This document shows positions 32,908 to 41,635 of a stretch of 45,956 nucleotides of DNA, piece after piece. The position numbers and the translations under genes were made by a program. Each line of letters begins with the position of its first letter. Positions within the stretch are counted from its first letter, which is position 1. Below the pieces are notes generated by a model. It worked only from the letters and a program-made list of their open reading frames with translations, made no database searches and was not told where the DNA came from. This DNA is from Levilactobacillus humaensis (GTDB lineage: Bacteria; Bacillota; Bacilli; Lactobacillales; Lactobacillaceae), in NCBI RefSeq assembly GCF_024345185.1, contig NZ_BROB01000020.1, positions 1 through 45,956 on the forward strand, read 5' to 3'.

Positions 32908-35871
32908 GTGAAGATGATTAAAGGCGAATGGGATTACATTCGGCACAACCGGTTAATTCTGATTTCCGTGTTGGCCATTATGTTCATTCCGTTCCTCTAC
33001 TGTATCTTCTTTCTAAAGTCAGTGTGGGACCCGTACGGTGAAACCGGCGAGCTACCTGTTGCGGTTGTTAACCAAGACAAGCCTGTCACCTACCAAGGAC
33101 AGAAGTTAAATGTTGGGGATCAGACGGTAACGAATTTAAAGAAGAACAAGCAATTGGGTTGGAAGTTCGTGTCGGCGAAGACCGCCGCAGACGGGTTGAA
33201 GCACCACAAGTACTACACGGTGATCACCCTGCCCAAGAACTTCTCGTCTAACGCCGCTACGGCGTTAGATAAGCACCCCAAGAAGATGACCTTCACGTAC
33301 AAGACCAACGGTTCCGCTAACTACATCGCGCAAGTTATGAGTGAAGTTGGTTCGGATAAGCTGGACAGTCAGATCCGTGCCAAGGTCACTAAGGCTTACG
33401 CACAGGCGACGTTCAAGCAGATCTATACCGTGGGTCAAGGGATGAAGAAGGCCGCTAAGGGTTCCGCCCAATTGAAGGACGGGACGGTTACGTTGACCGA
33501 TGGGTTAAACACTTACACCACCGGGGTTAAGACGTTGAACAATGGTCTGCAACAAATGAAGACTTCCGTGACGCCATTGGCTACCGGGATTCAACAGTTA
33601 AGCACGGGTTCTGCGACGTTAGCTTCTGGACTCAGCCAATATACGGCTGGGGTCTCGAAGTTAAACAGCAACATGCCAACCTTACAGGCTGGGGCTTCTA
33701 AGCTGAACAGTGGGACTTATAGCTACGTTGACGGTGTCTACAAGCTCAACAGTGGTTTAGGTCAAATGAGCAGCAAGGTTGGACCTTTGGCCAGTGGGGT
33801 TACGCAGTTGAAGACTGGGAGTAACTCGCTGACTAAGGGACTGAAGAAGCTGGATGCTAACTCTAGTCAATTGACTAGTGGATCTTCTCAGATCGCTGAT
33901 GGATTGACTCAAATGCAGACGCTCTTGAATCAATTAGGGCCTAGTTTGACGACACTTTCAACGATGACGAAGGATCCGACAAAGCTAGCTGCCTTAAGCA
34001 GTCTTCTGAACGATTTAAGTGCGTCAGGTCTAGTTGGTATGACTTCTGAACAGTCGAAAGCCTTGCTTGCTTCGCTAGAAGAGGTTCAAGACTTTGACAT
34101 TGCAGGTACTCAAACACAATTGAAGACTGCACAAGATGGTATTGCCCTACAAATTGCAGCAGTTAAGCAAGCTCAACCAGCTACCACGGGTACTACAGGT
34201 TCAACTACGGATAACAGTACTGAGGTACAAAATGCCAAGGATGCTGCCGATGCTGCCGATGCGGCTGCAGATTCATTAAAGACTGTTATTGGTTCAAGTG
34301 GAGCAACGAGTGGTGATATTTCGAAGGCGGCAAATGATGTCAAAACTGCAACGGCGAAGTCCGATACAGCAGCATCACTTGTAAAAGCAAGTAAGGCGAC
34401 ATCTTCAGACGATTCTGATTATGTCTCTAAAGTAAATGCTTTGATTGATAGCGTTGTAACGTTAAATACTACTTTGACAAGCGTTTCAACAAAATTAGGA
34501 GAACTGGCAACGGTACAGGCGCTCTTACCAAAAGTAACGCCATTACTGGCGGATGCGTCAGCATTCTCTGCCCAGGATATTCAAGACTTAGGCAGTGCAT
34601 TAACGACACTCCAAGCAAAGGCCGGATTGATTTCTCAATTAGGTACGGCTTCAGACAGCTTGGGTCAATTGGTCACTGGTGCTAAGCAGTTATCAACTGG
34701 TTTAGACACTTACACGGCGGGTGTCAACTCAGCCTTGGGTGGTTCTAAGCAGTTAACGACTGGTTTAAACACGCTTAACTCCAACATTCCAGCCTTAACT
34801 TCCGGTGTTTCCCAATTATTAGACGGGAGCAACACGTTAGCTAAGAAGGGTTCTGAACTCACAAGTGGGACGGCATCACTCAACTCTGGTATTGGCCAAG
34901 TTGCTAGTGGGGTTTCTCAATTGAACGGTAACTCTGCACAACTAAACAGTGGGGCTAGCCAACTCAGCAGTGGATTATCAACCTTAAACGGTAAGATTCC
35001 TACGTTGACTAGTGGGGTTAACCAACTGGCTGATGGGTCTGCTAAGCTGGATGCCAACAGTAACAAGTTGATGCAAGGAACCAAGAAGCTCAACAAGGGT
35101 ACCGGTACTTTGGCTAAGTCTCTGAAGTCAGGGGCCGACCAAATTAACGCACAACCATTGACCAGCAAGACGGCCGATATGTTTGCGGCACCAACTCATT
35201 TGAAGCACGAAAGCTACAGTTACGTGCCTAACTATGGGCATGCCTTAGCACCTTACGTGCTTTCCGTGGCGTTATATGTTGGGGCCTTGGTCTTCAACTT
35301 TGCCTTCCCAATTCGGAAGGTCTCCATGGCTGGCGGTTCCGCTTCAGGTTGGTACCTGAGCAAGCTGTCAATTGGTGCGGTTGAAGGGTTAGCAATGGGG
35401 GTCATCGAACCATCACTGATGATGCTCGCTGGCTTATCCGTTGATCACCCAATGCAGATGATTCTGATTTCCGTCTTGTTCGCGGAGGCGTCGATGTTCA
35501 TTGTTATGTTCCTGTCGATGCTCCTGGACAACCCTGGACGGTTCATCGCCATGGTGCTCCTGATGCTACAACTCGGGGGTTCCGGTGGGACGTTCCCAAT
35601 GGAAGTCACGAACCACTTCTACAACGTTGTGCACCCATTCTTGCCAATGACTTACTCTATCCTAGGTTTCCGTGAGGCCATTACCTCAGGGATGTCTGGT
35701 ATGGTTGGCTTGGCAACTTGGGTCCTCCTGTTGTTCACAGTAGGGGCGATTGCCTTACTCTGGCCAACGATGTGGTGGCTTCAAAAGAAGCACTTAATGG
35801 GCGTTTCCCAATTGGACGATAACCAAAAACTCCAAGAGGTCGAAGACCCAAATACAAATAGTCATTCTTAA
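32908..35871 (+). CDS. YhgE/Pip family giant membrane protein
   Basis: This encodes about 987 residues from the GTG at 32908, chosen over TTG 32899, which abuts the AAGGGAG site. There is one N-terminal membrane helix (LILISVLAIMFIPFLYCIFF). A conserved extracellular domain follows (AVVNQDKPVTYQGQKLNVGD...LGWKFVSA...YTVITLPKNFSSNA), then a very long region of about 14-residue repeats (LxxGxxxLxxGLxxYTxGV, LNSGxxQLxxG). Five to six C-terminal helices end the protein. YhgE/Pip proteins act as phage receptors in Lactococcus and anchor type VII secretion in other Firmicutes. A segment of about 260 residues (plus positions about 33900-34680) breaks the repeat pattern, is Ala/Asp-rich, and has visibly less biased codons than its flanks. 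Confidence 0.88.
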   Translation: MKMIKGEWDYIRHNRLILISVLAIMFIPFLYCIFFLKSVWDPYGETGELPVAVVNQDKPVTYQGQKLNVGDQTVTNLKKNKQLGWKFVSAKTAADGLKHHKYYTVITLPKNFSSNAATALDKHPKKMTFTYKTNGSANYIAQVMSEVGSDKLDSQIRAKVTKAYAQATFKQIYTVGQGMKKAAKGSAQLKDGTVTLTDGLNTYTTGVKTLNNGLQQMKTSVTPLATGIQQLSTGSATLASGLSQYTAGVSKLNSNMPTLQAGASKLNSGTYSYVDGVYKLNSGLGQMSSKVGPLASGVTQLKTGSNSLTKGLKKLDANSSQLTSGSSQIADGLTQMQTLLNQLGPSLTTLSTMTKDPTKLAALSSLLNDLSASGLVGMTSEQSKALLASLEEVQDFDIAGTQTQLKTAQDGIALQIAAVKQAQPATTGTTGSTTDNSTEVQNAKDAADAADAAADSLKTVIGSSGATSGDISKAANDVKTATAKSDTAASLVKASKATSSDDSDYVSKVNALIDSVVTLNTTLTSVSTKLGELATVQALLPKVTPLLADASAFSAQDIQDLGSALTTLQAKAGLISQLGTASDSLGQLVTGAKQLSTGLDTYTAGVNSALGGSKQLTTGLNTLNSNIPALTSGVSQLLDGSNTLAKKGSELTSGTASLNSGIGQVASGVSQLNGNSAQLNSGASQLSSGLSTLNGKIPTLTSGVNQLADGSAKLDANSNKLMQGTKKLNKGTGTLAKSLKSGADQINAQPLTSKTADMFAAPTHLKHESYSYVPNYGHALAPYVLSVALYVGALVFNFAFPIRKVSMAGGSASGWYLSKLSIGAVEGLAMGVIEPSLMMLAGLSVDHPMQMILISVLFAEASMFIVMFLSMLLDNPGRFIAMVLLMLQLGGSGGTFPMEVTNHFYNVVHPFLPMTYSILGFREAITSGMSGMVGLATWVLLLFTVGAIALLWPTMWWLQKKHLMGVSQLDDNQKLQEVEDPNTNSHS

Positions 35872-35886
35872 TAACGACTCGCTGAG

Positions 35887-35922
35887 AAGCGACGTGAGAC
35901 CGCTGGTTTCGCGTCGCTTTTT
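35887..35922 (+). terminator. Terminator of YhgE/Pip gene
   Basis: AAGCGACG (35887-35894) pairs with CGTCGCTT (35912-35919), followed by TTT. Confidence 0.8.
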
Positions 35923-35925
35923 GCG

Positions 35926-35931
35926 TATAAT
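35926..35931 (+). promoter_or_regulatory. -10 element of GNAT gene
   Basis: A consensus TATAAT. The RNA would start near 35938, which makes the ATG at 35940 nearly leaderless and supports the ATG at 35961 as the start. Confidence 0.55.
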
Positions 35932-35960
35932 AAAGGGGTATGAGAAAAGGGGACTTTAGA

Positions 35961-36467
35961 ATGAGTATCCAATTTCGGCAGGCTAAACGCGCCGACTTAT
36001 CATTGATTGTGGCCATTTATAATGAAGCGGTGGCGACCAAGCAGAGTACGGCGGATGTGCAGCCGGTAACAGTGGCACAACGTGAGGATTGGTTCACGAG
36101 CTTTAATCCACTGCGTTTTCCACTGTGGATGATTGAAAACGAGGGCCGGGTGGCTGGATTCGTCGGCTTAGAGCCCTATAGCGACCGCGCTGGCTACCGC
36201 CACGTGGCCGAGGCGGCTCTCTACCTGGCCAGTGACCAACAGGGCCAGCACATCGGCTCACAGGCCGTTGATTGGATTGCCCAGCAAGCACCTAAGCTGG
36301 GACTGACGACGGTGATTGCTCGGATTTTCGGACACAACCAAGCTAGCCGAAAGCTCTTTGAAAAGGCCGGTTACGAGCAGTGGGGCCACTTGCCTGAAAT
36401 TGCCGAAATGCCAGGATTTACCGCTGACCTGGAAGTTTACGGTCGTCATTTCACGACGACAGATTAA
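35961..36467 (+). CDS. GNAT N-acetyltransferase (phosphinothricin/amino acid type)
   Basis: This encodes 168 residues from the ATG at 35961, with AAAAGGGGA upstream. The YncA/Pat-like GNAT order is visible: IRxAxxxDxxxIxxIYN-like start (FRQAKRADLSLIVAIYNEAV), EDWFTSFNP, IENEGRVAGFVGLEPY, the acetyl-CoA site ALYLASDQQGQHIGSQAVD and the C-terminal ARIFGHNQASRKLFEKAGYE. Substrates of this group are the amino group of phosphinothricin, methionine derivatives or other amino acids; which one applies here cannot be told. It is a single gene. Confidence 0.85.
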   Translation: MSIQFRQAKRADLSLIVAIYNEAVATKQSTADVQPVTVAQREDWFTSFNPLRFPLWMIENEGRVAGFVGLEPYSDRAGYRHVAEAALYLASDQQGQHIGSQAVDWIAQQAPKLGLTTVIARIFGHNQASRKLFEKAGYEQWGHLPEIAEMPGFTADLEVYGRHFTTTD

Positions 36468-36587
36468 AAAGTAATGAAAGTTATGAAAACTTCCTGGGTA
36501 ACTTCACAAACGTTTCATAGATCCTAGCTAGATTAGGGATAACCCTTGATAAATATCAGAGATGTTATATGAAAATGGGCTGAAACA

Positions 36588-36596
36588 TGTTAAAAT
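36588..36596 (+). promoter_or_regulatory. Extended -10 of azlCD
   Basis: TGTTAAAAT, an extended -10 (hexamer at 36591-36596). It is preceded by an A/T-rich region with TTGATA at 36546 that is too far away to be its -35. Confidence 0.4.
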
Positions 36597-36677
36597 ATCA
36601 TCGTGTGGTTTTACGCGTAAGTGGTAAATCCATTAACGTGCTTCATATCTCAGAGTATTCGACGGAGGCAGACATTC

Positions 36678-37481
36678 TTGAATAAACGACGGCCAAACCC
36701 CAAGCAGGTGCCGGACCCCACAGAACCCATGTGGCGGTCGACTTTGCGGGTAGCCATGCCCCTTAACTTGAGTTACATACCTATCGGGCTGGCTTGTGGG
36801 ATTTTGCTACACGCGGCAGGGTTCAATACATTCCTTACTGGATTAGTTTCACTGCTGGTCTTTTCTGGTGGGGGTCAATTTTTAATTGCCACGATGTTGA
36901 CTATTAATTCCCCATTACTTTCAATTGTTTTGATGCTGTTTTTCTTGGAACTTCGGTATGCACTCCTAAGTTCAAGTCTATCGCCTTACTTAAAAGGCCA
37001 ATCCAACCGCTTTCTCTTTATTTTTGCGGTTTCGTTAAACGATGAAAATTATGCGATTAATTACTTAAAGTTTGCCACGGATAAGAAATGGACGGTGCGA
37101 GAGGCCCTGGCGGTCGAACACTATTCGTTGCTGTTCTGGGCAACCAGTAACGTTATCGGGAGTCTAATCGGTAGCGCGTTGAAGATTGATTTGAGTGTTG
37201 TACATTTCGCGTTGACGTCCTTGTTCCTCTACATGATTGTGATGCAACTTAAGAGTCACTTGACGGTTTTAATCTGCCTCGTCTCGGCGGTATTGGCTGC
37301 CTTCTTCATGATTGTGACCAAGAGTACACTAGGATTAGTGATTGCGACAATCGTGGCTTCATTGATTGGTTTCGGGTTAGAAGAACTTCTGCAAAAGAAG
37401 ATGCCGAACAGCCATTGGTTGCGACGGATGCATAGCCCAGGCTCCAAGAAGTCAGCTGTGGAACATTCAGACGCTAATTAG
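36678..37481 (+). CDS. azlC: Branched-chain amino acid exporter subunit AzlC
   Basis: This encodes 267 residues from the TTG at 36678, where GGAGG is 9 bases upstream; the frame extends to 36621 but without RBS. AzlC features are a basic cytoplasmic start, then LRVAMPLNLSYIPIGLACGI, VFSGGGQFLIATML, FFLELRYALLSSSLSPYL and LNDENYAINY. About 7 helices are present, with a short charged C-terminus. With AzlD it forms an exporter of branched-chain amino acids or their analogues. It overlaps no gene; AzlD follows 17 bases later. Confidence 0.9.
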   Translation: MNKRRPNPKQVPDPTEPMWRSTLRVAMPLNLSYIPIGLACGILLHAAGFNTFLTGLVSLLVFSGGGQFLIATMLTINSPLLSIVLMLFFLELRYALLSSSLSPYLKGQSNRFLFIFAVSLNDENYAINYLKFATDKKWTVREALAVEHYSLLFWATSNVIGSLIGSALKIDLSVVHFALTSLFLYMIVMQLKSHLTVLICLVSAVLAAFFMIVTKSTLGLVIATIVASLIGFGLEELLQKKMPNSHWLRRMHSPGSKKSAVEHSDAN

Positions 37482-37498
37482 GATGCAGGGAGAACTTT

Positions 37499-37843
37499 AT
37501 GAATGCAGTTAATAACTGGAACAGTACGCAACATTTTTGGCTAATTATTTTGGGATTTGTTGTCGCCTTCGTCCCACGTTTCGTGCCGCTGATGTTATTC
37601 ACCAAGCGGGCCATTCCTGAATGGTTTAACGAATGGATGAAGTTTGTGCCGGTGTCATTGTTTACGGCTCTAGTGGTTAAAGATATTTTCATTGATATCT
37701 CTAGCTACGGGTTGGTTCTAACCAACTATCCCTTAATGATTGCGGCAGTGATTGTGATCTACATTGCCTATCGAACACGGTCAATGGCGGTTTCCGTCAT
37801 TGTCGGGCTGGCAGGGGTATTCCTCCTGTCGATGTTCCTTTGA
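37499..37843 (+). CDS. azlD: Branched-chain amino acid exporter subunit AzlD
   Basis: This encodes 114 residues with four predicted membrane helices. The VAFVPRFVPLMLFTKRAIPEWFNEWMKFVPVSLFTALVVKDIF region is diagnostic of AzlD, the small partner of AzlC. GGGAG precedes the ATG. It is the second and last gene of the operon. Confidence 0.92.
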   Translation: MNAVNNWNSTQHFWLIILGFVVAFVPRFVPLMLFTKRAIPEWFNEWMKFVPVSLFTALVVKDIFIDISSYGLVLTNYPLMIAAVIVIYIAYRTRSMAVSVIVGLAGVFLLSMFL

Positions 37844-37868
37844 CATTAATTTAACGAATAAATCAGAT

Positions 37869-37900
37869 GAGGTCTGGCAGTCATGCTGGGTCTCTTTTTT
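37869..37900 (+). terminator. Terminator of azlCD
   Basis: An 11-bp stem with several G-U pairs joins 37869-37879 and 37884-37894, followed by TTTTTT. Confidence 0.78.
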
Positions 37901-38122
37901 GATCCAGTTTACAAGAATATCAGTTTAAAATATGATTATCATTGTTATTAGTTTTGAATTGAAACTACTTGAGCTGGCTCAACTATAACACGTTCTGTCA
38001 GGCAGGGATACCAGAGATGAAAATCAGGAACAATGGTTAAGAAGCTCGTCAGTTTGGCCGGCAGAAGTGTTGCCATCAAAGTTGAAGTGCAGTAGGATTT
38101 GACTGCAGTAGAGGAGGTTCTC

Positions 38123-38359
38123 ATGACACAACCAATTTCAATCAAATTTGAAGATGAGACAGACCAGTTACTCACAGCCTATACGCAGGCTCACGGAATA
38201 AGTAAGTCAGCTTATATTAAACAAGTAGTTTCGACTAACTTAGAGGATTGGAGCGCGATCCAAATCGCCGACGAAGCCTATCAATCCTGGAAGGCTGATA
38301 ACTTTCAAACTAAGTCTTGGCTGGAAACGTTGGCGATATTGGAACGAGACGATAAATAA
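38123..38359 (+). CDS. RHH (RelB/DinJ-like) orphan antitoxin
   Basis: This encodes 78 residues from the ATG at 38123, with GAGGAGG at a good distance. The N-terminus ISIKFEDETDQLLTAYTQAHGISKSAYIKQVV has the beta-helix-helix pattern of ribbon-helix-helix DNA-binding antitoxins. The remaining part (AYQSWKADNFQTKSWLE) resembles the toxin-binding tail of RelB-like proteins. No toxin gene lies next to it: upstream is non-coding and downstream is a strong terminator. It is probably an orphan antitoxin or an autonomous regulator. Confidence 0.7.
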   Translation: MTQPISIKFEDETDQLLTAYTQAHGISKSAYIKQVVSTNLEDWSAIQIADEAYQSWKADNFQTKSWLETLAILERDDK

Positions 38360-38372
38360 AAATTCGGATCAA

Positions 38373-38420
38373 AAAAGCACCACCAACCCGGTGATCAATC
38401 CAGGTTGGTGGTGCTTTTAA
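38373..38420. terminator. Bidirectional terminator (antitoxin and cfa)
   Basis: A perfect 16-bp stem joins 38373-38388 and 38403-38418. The A run before it and T run after it allow use from both strands by the two convergent genes. Confidence 0.92.
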
Positions 38421-38456
38421 GTTGGTCGAATGATCCGCGGTCATTAGGCCAGTTGA

Positions 38457-39659
38457 TTAGTCCGTTACTTTTGATTTATCGTGGGTCTCATCGTACATGT
38501 AGTCCCGCGTCATTGGTAACATCCGGGCTGAAGGGCCCTTTGAGATCAAATACTGAATCACGTCAATATTACCAGACTTGAATGATGCTGCGCAAGCCTG
38601 AAGATAAAGATCCCACATCCGAACAAAGCGTTCGTCAAACATCTTGACCACTTCGTCACGGTGTTCGTTGAAGTTCTTGTCCCAAATCTCCACCGTCTTT
38701 TGGTAGTGACGACGGAGAGGTTCCATATCATCGATCTGCAAACCACTCTCGATGATGTGGGTGGTGTTTTCAATCAAGCCAGGCACGTAGCCACCTGGGA
38801 AGATCCACTTGTTCAACCAACCATTGTTGGCCCCACCCTGTTGCCGGGTGATTCCGTGGATTAAGGCGACACCGTCGTTCATCAGGTACTTTTGAACACA
38901 TTCAAAGTATTGGCCCAAGTTTTCCTGACCAACGTGTTCGAACATCCCAACAGAGGTGATGTAGTCCCACTTTTCGTTGCCTAATTCTCGGTAGTCTTCC
39001 AACCGAACTTCGGCAACGTCTTCGAGGCCATCTTCTTTAATGCGGGCATTCACGTAGTCGTATTGTTCTTGGCTCAACGTAATCCCGGTGACGTGCAGGC
39101 CGTATTCCTTGGCTGCCGTCAACATCAGGGTACCCCAACCACAACCAATATCGAGAAGGGTTTTACCCGGTTGGGGGTTCAGCTTCTTGATGATGTGATG
39201 AACTTTGTTAACCTGTGCGGTGTACAAATCATCATCGGGTGATTCGAAGTAGGCACAGGAGTAAGTCATGGTGTCATCCAGCCATAACTTGTAAAAGTTA
39301 TTCCCAATATCGTAATGGTCTTGCACGTCGGACTTACTTTCTTTGACCGTGTGCTTTTGTTTTGGCAGGAAGTGGATAAACTTCTTGTTGTGGAAGAAGG
39401 AATCCGTGTTTTCGTAGGCCGCAGTAATCAGGTCTTCGATGCTGCCGTCGACTTCAATCTTACCGTCCATGATCGCTTCTCCCAACGCAATGGAGGCGTT
39501 GCTGGAGATTTCCTTAATCGGAATGGCTTCGTGGAAGGTAATGGTGATGTCGGGAGTGCCAGTCCCATAGACATCACTGGATCCGTCCCAATAGTTGACA
39601 CGGACGGGGATGTTAAAGGTGTGGCTTAGAAACGTCTTGTAGAATGTTTTTTCAAGCAT
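38457..39659 (-). CDS. cfa: Cyclopropane-fatty-acyl-phospholipid synthase
   Basis: This encodes 400 residues with its start at the ATG at 39659, where GGAAAGG lies about 10 bases upstream; the frame extends further without RBS. The SAM-binding motif is [16 protein letters not shown], preceded by [27 protein letters not shown] and followed by [16 protein letters not shown] and [13 protein letters not shown]. All are signatures of CFA synthase. It adds a methylene to double bases of membrane phospholipid acyl chains (lactobacillic acid), a stationary-phase and acid-stress adaptation. Confidence 0.96.
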   Translation of the reverse strand: MLEKTFYKTFLSHTFNIPVRVNYWDGSSDVYGTGTPDITITFHEAIPIKEISSNASIALGEAIMDGKIEVDGSIEDLITAAYENTDSFFHNKKFIHFLPKQKHTVKESKSDVQDHYDIGNNFYKLWLDDTMTYSCAYFESPDDDLYTAQVNKVHHIIKKLNPQPGKTLLDIGCGWGTLMLTAAKEYGLHVTGITLSQEQYDYVNARIKEDGLEDVAEVRLEDYRELGNEKWDYITSVGMFEHVGQENLGQYFECVQKYLMNDGVALIHGITRQQGGANNGWLNKWIFPGGYVPGLIENTTHIIESGLQIDDMEPLRRHYQKTVEIWDKNFNEHRDEVVKMFDERFVRMWDLYLQACAASFKSGNIDVIQYLISKGPSARMLPMTRDYMYDETHDKSKVTD

Positions 39660-39719
39660 GACAGGGGTCCTTTCCGGTTTTTCTACCATATAGTAGTGGA
39701 AAAACAAAATTACCTCATC

Positions 39720-39725
39720 ATTATA
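39720..39725 (-). promoter_or_regulatory. -10 of cfa
   Basis: TATAAT on the minus strand, about 60 bases before the cfa start. No clear -35, which would fit activator-dependent or stress-dependent control. Confidence 0.5.
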
Positions 39726-39807
39726 CGCCTTTCACCCTGTTAGACGTAAGGAAAGGATTCGGATGAAAACGGTTAACCTGGATTTTGGTCACGAGGACTC
39801 GGTAAAA

Positions 39808-39839
39808 TTGACCGATTTACCCGCTAAGCATGGTATAAT
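39808..39839 (+). promoter_or_regulatory. Promoter of TPR-like membrane protein gene
   Basis: An extended -10, TGGTATAAT (hexamer 39834-39839). TTGACC at 39808-39813 is 20 bases upstream, long for a -35, but the extended -10 can compensate. Confidence 0.6.
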
Positions 39840-39872
39840 GAGTCTACAATTAACCAGCGGAGGTCTTTCATT

Positions 39873-40751
39873 TTGAAAAAATGGGTATGGGTCGTAGCGA
39901 CAGTCGTTGTGGCACTGCTGATTGGTGGTTACGCTTATTCAAATCATCATGCGACAGCTAAAGAGTACCAGGCAGCGATGGCCAATGGCCGGACTGCTAT
40001 TCAAAGTAAGCATTACACGCAAGCAGAGAGCTATTTCCAGAACGCGCTCAAGCGGCGTTTGAATGACGAGTCAGCTCAGACGTATCTGACACAGACACAG
40101 CGTTTCGTTTCCGGGGAAAATGCATTGGATGCGCGGCACTTTACGACGGCGCGTAAGCATTACGAAGCCGTTAAGGATACCAATAAAGGCTCATCCGTCC
40201 TCGTGACGCGGGCCACGGCGAAGGTCAAGCAAGTTAAAGGAATCTTGGCCAACGTTAAGGAATTCAAGAAGATTTTAACCAAGGCCACGGGTGAGAATCA
40301 GGCCCTGAACTATGGTCAGTCCAATACAACCTTGGACGAATTATTTAACAACGCGAAGTTCCGGCAGAAGTATTACCAAAACCTGTATGACCAAGCTTTG
40401 ACATTACGGAAGTCCAACAATGCGGGTCAAGCGGCCAACACAAGTTCCTCGACGAGTGCCACGTCTAATGACAGTAGCACTGCTAGCAGCTCTAGCGCGT
40501 CTCTGACGTCGTCTGAACAGGCGGCCGCAAGTAATTACTCCGGAAGTAACGAATACACCGTTACACAGAAGGAGAAAGAGGTTAACGGTAAGGTGATTAC
40601 CGCTGCCCAGATTGCCAACGCTAGAAAGACGATCAGCGCGGCTGGTGGCCACTCGGATGCCATGAGTGACCAAGACGTGCGGGTTGCCATTCAACAGGCC
40701 AGCAAGCAAAAGATTTCGTTGGCACAATACACCCAACAAAACTTAAAGTAA
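39873..40751 (+). CDS. Membrane-anchored TPR-like extracellular protein
   Basis: This encodes 292 residues with a TTG start and GGAGG at 39861. One N-terminal helix (VWVVATVVVALLIGGYAY) anchors it, with the remainder outside. Residues about 30-170 read like TPR pairs (AMANGRTAIQSKHYTQAESYFQNAL, then GENALDARHFTTARKHYEAV). A Ser/Thr/Asn-rich linker (about 185-225) leads to a C-terminal helical segment (VTAAQIANARKTISAAGG) with an EF-hand-free acidic motif. Proteins of this build are common in lactobacilli and poorly understood. Confidence 0.7.
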   Translation: MKKWVWVVATVVVALLIGGYAYSNHHATAKEYQAAMANGRTAIQSKHYTQAESYFQNALKRRLNDESAQTYLTQTQRFVSGENALDARHFTTARKHYEAVKDTNKGSSVLVTRATAKVKQVKGILANVKEFKKILTKATGENQALNYGQSNTTLDELFNNAKFRQKYYQNLYDQALTLRKSNNAGQAANTSSSTSATSNDSSTASSSSASLTSSEQAAASNYSGSNEYTVTQKEKEVNGKVITAAQIANARKTISAAGGHSDAMSDQDVRVAIQQASKQKISLAQYTQQNLK

Positions 40752-40759
40752 ACGATGTG

Positions 40760-40793
40760 AGAACCCAGACGATAGTGTCTGGGTTCTTTTTTT
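40760..40793 (+). terminator. Terminator of TPR-like protein gene
   Basis: GAACCCAGAC (40761-40770) pairs perfectly with GTCTGGGTTC (40777-40786), followed by seven T. A type II element starts about 15 bases later. Confidence 0.92.
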
Positions 40794-40807
40794 CTCGCGC
40801 ATAGGGG

Positions 40808-40962
40808 GGCCTCCGGGAACCATCTAGGAGGCTGGAACGCGGTGGGCACGACTTGAAGCCCCTAGACCGGTCTTCAAGCTCGGCCTTTCCGTAACTCGAG
40901 AAGGTCACTCGACTAACGGAAACGACACGGCTGAGCCTCCTAGCTGGCTCCCTGCGGCTCAC
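40808..40962 (+). repeat. Type II element (copy II-9)
   Basis: Outer stem 40815-40833 with 40934-40952 (two mismatches). The middle hairpin is ACTTGAAGCC with GGTCTTCAAG. The inner stem is TTTCCGT/ACGGAAA, with TCGAG/CTCGA. It is nearly identical to copy II-11 in the constant and middle parts. Confidence 0.88.
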
Positions 40963-41044
40963 ACTGTCCTAACCATTAATATTCACGCTACAAATGAGCG
41001 AACTTGTTCTACTACTCGTCAAACTTAGAAAGGAACGTCCATGT

Positions 41045-41198
41045 TAGCCGGAGGTCGGTTCTGGAAATGCTCAGTGGTGTCGTTGTCCTTAGCGGAGTGG
41101 GTTGCTCCGGTTAGGACAAGGCCGTTCGGGAAGACCGCTCTTTGGCTTCCCGACGTGCCCACTACGTTCCAGCGTTTCCAGAACTGACCGGGAGGCGA
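41045..41198 (-). repeat. Type II element (copy II-10), reverse
   Basis: Outer stem 41053-41071 with 41171-41189. The inner stem TTGTCCT...CGGAG pairs with CTCCG...AGGACAA. It is almost identical to copy II-12 (a few substitutions over about 150 bases). The spacer to II-9 is about 80 bases. Confidence 0.88.
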
Positions 41199-41635
41199 GA
41201 ATAAAGGCCTAACTAGCAGAAAAAAGTGTTGTTTGCGAGTCAAGTCGGTCGATTTGGTAGGAAAACTTACCATATCTATCCGAACAGTCTTAAAACTTGA
41301 CATGATGGTAAAGTTAGCAAACAAATAAGTTAGTAAGTTAATTACTTCGCCTGCGGTATATCTAGGTAAATTAACTGTCCTAATCGCCGCCATAAAGGCA
41401 TTTTATTCGATTTTGTGAACTTGAACCCACAAATAATTCACAAGTCATTATTTACACTAAATTGGTAAGGGTGTCTTACTATATAGATAGAATCAGAAAT
41501 CTACAAGGGGGGTAGAGCAACGCTGCCCCTGAAAATAGCTGGGTGAGCACCGATCTTGGGGGATAGGGCGACCTGAACTGATTTGATTCCCAAATCACCA
41601 CAAGGCTATTGGGGGAGCGGCGTTGCCAGAAAATT
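41199..41635 (+). promoter_or_regulatory. Upstream region of ROK gene with long inverted repeat
   Basis: TTGTTTGC near 41228 pairs with GCAAACAA near 41317, and inside it ACTTACCAT pairs with ATGGTAAAGT. Together these form a long interrupted stem at about 41228-41325. Beyond it the region is A/T-rich with no gene. A TTGACA lies at 41297-41302 without a good -10. Confidence 0.35.

Noticed and set aside
37927-37950. Fur box-like ATGATTATCATTGTTATT upstream of the RHH gene
   Set aside because: Only one half fits the GATAATGATAATCATTATC pattern, in a generally A/T-rich stretch, and no iron-related gene is near.
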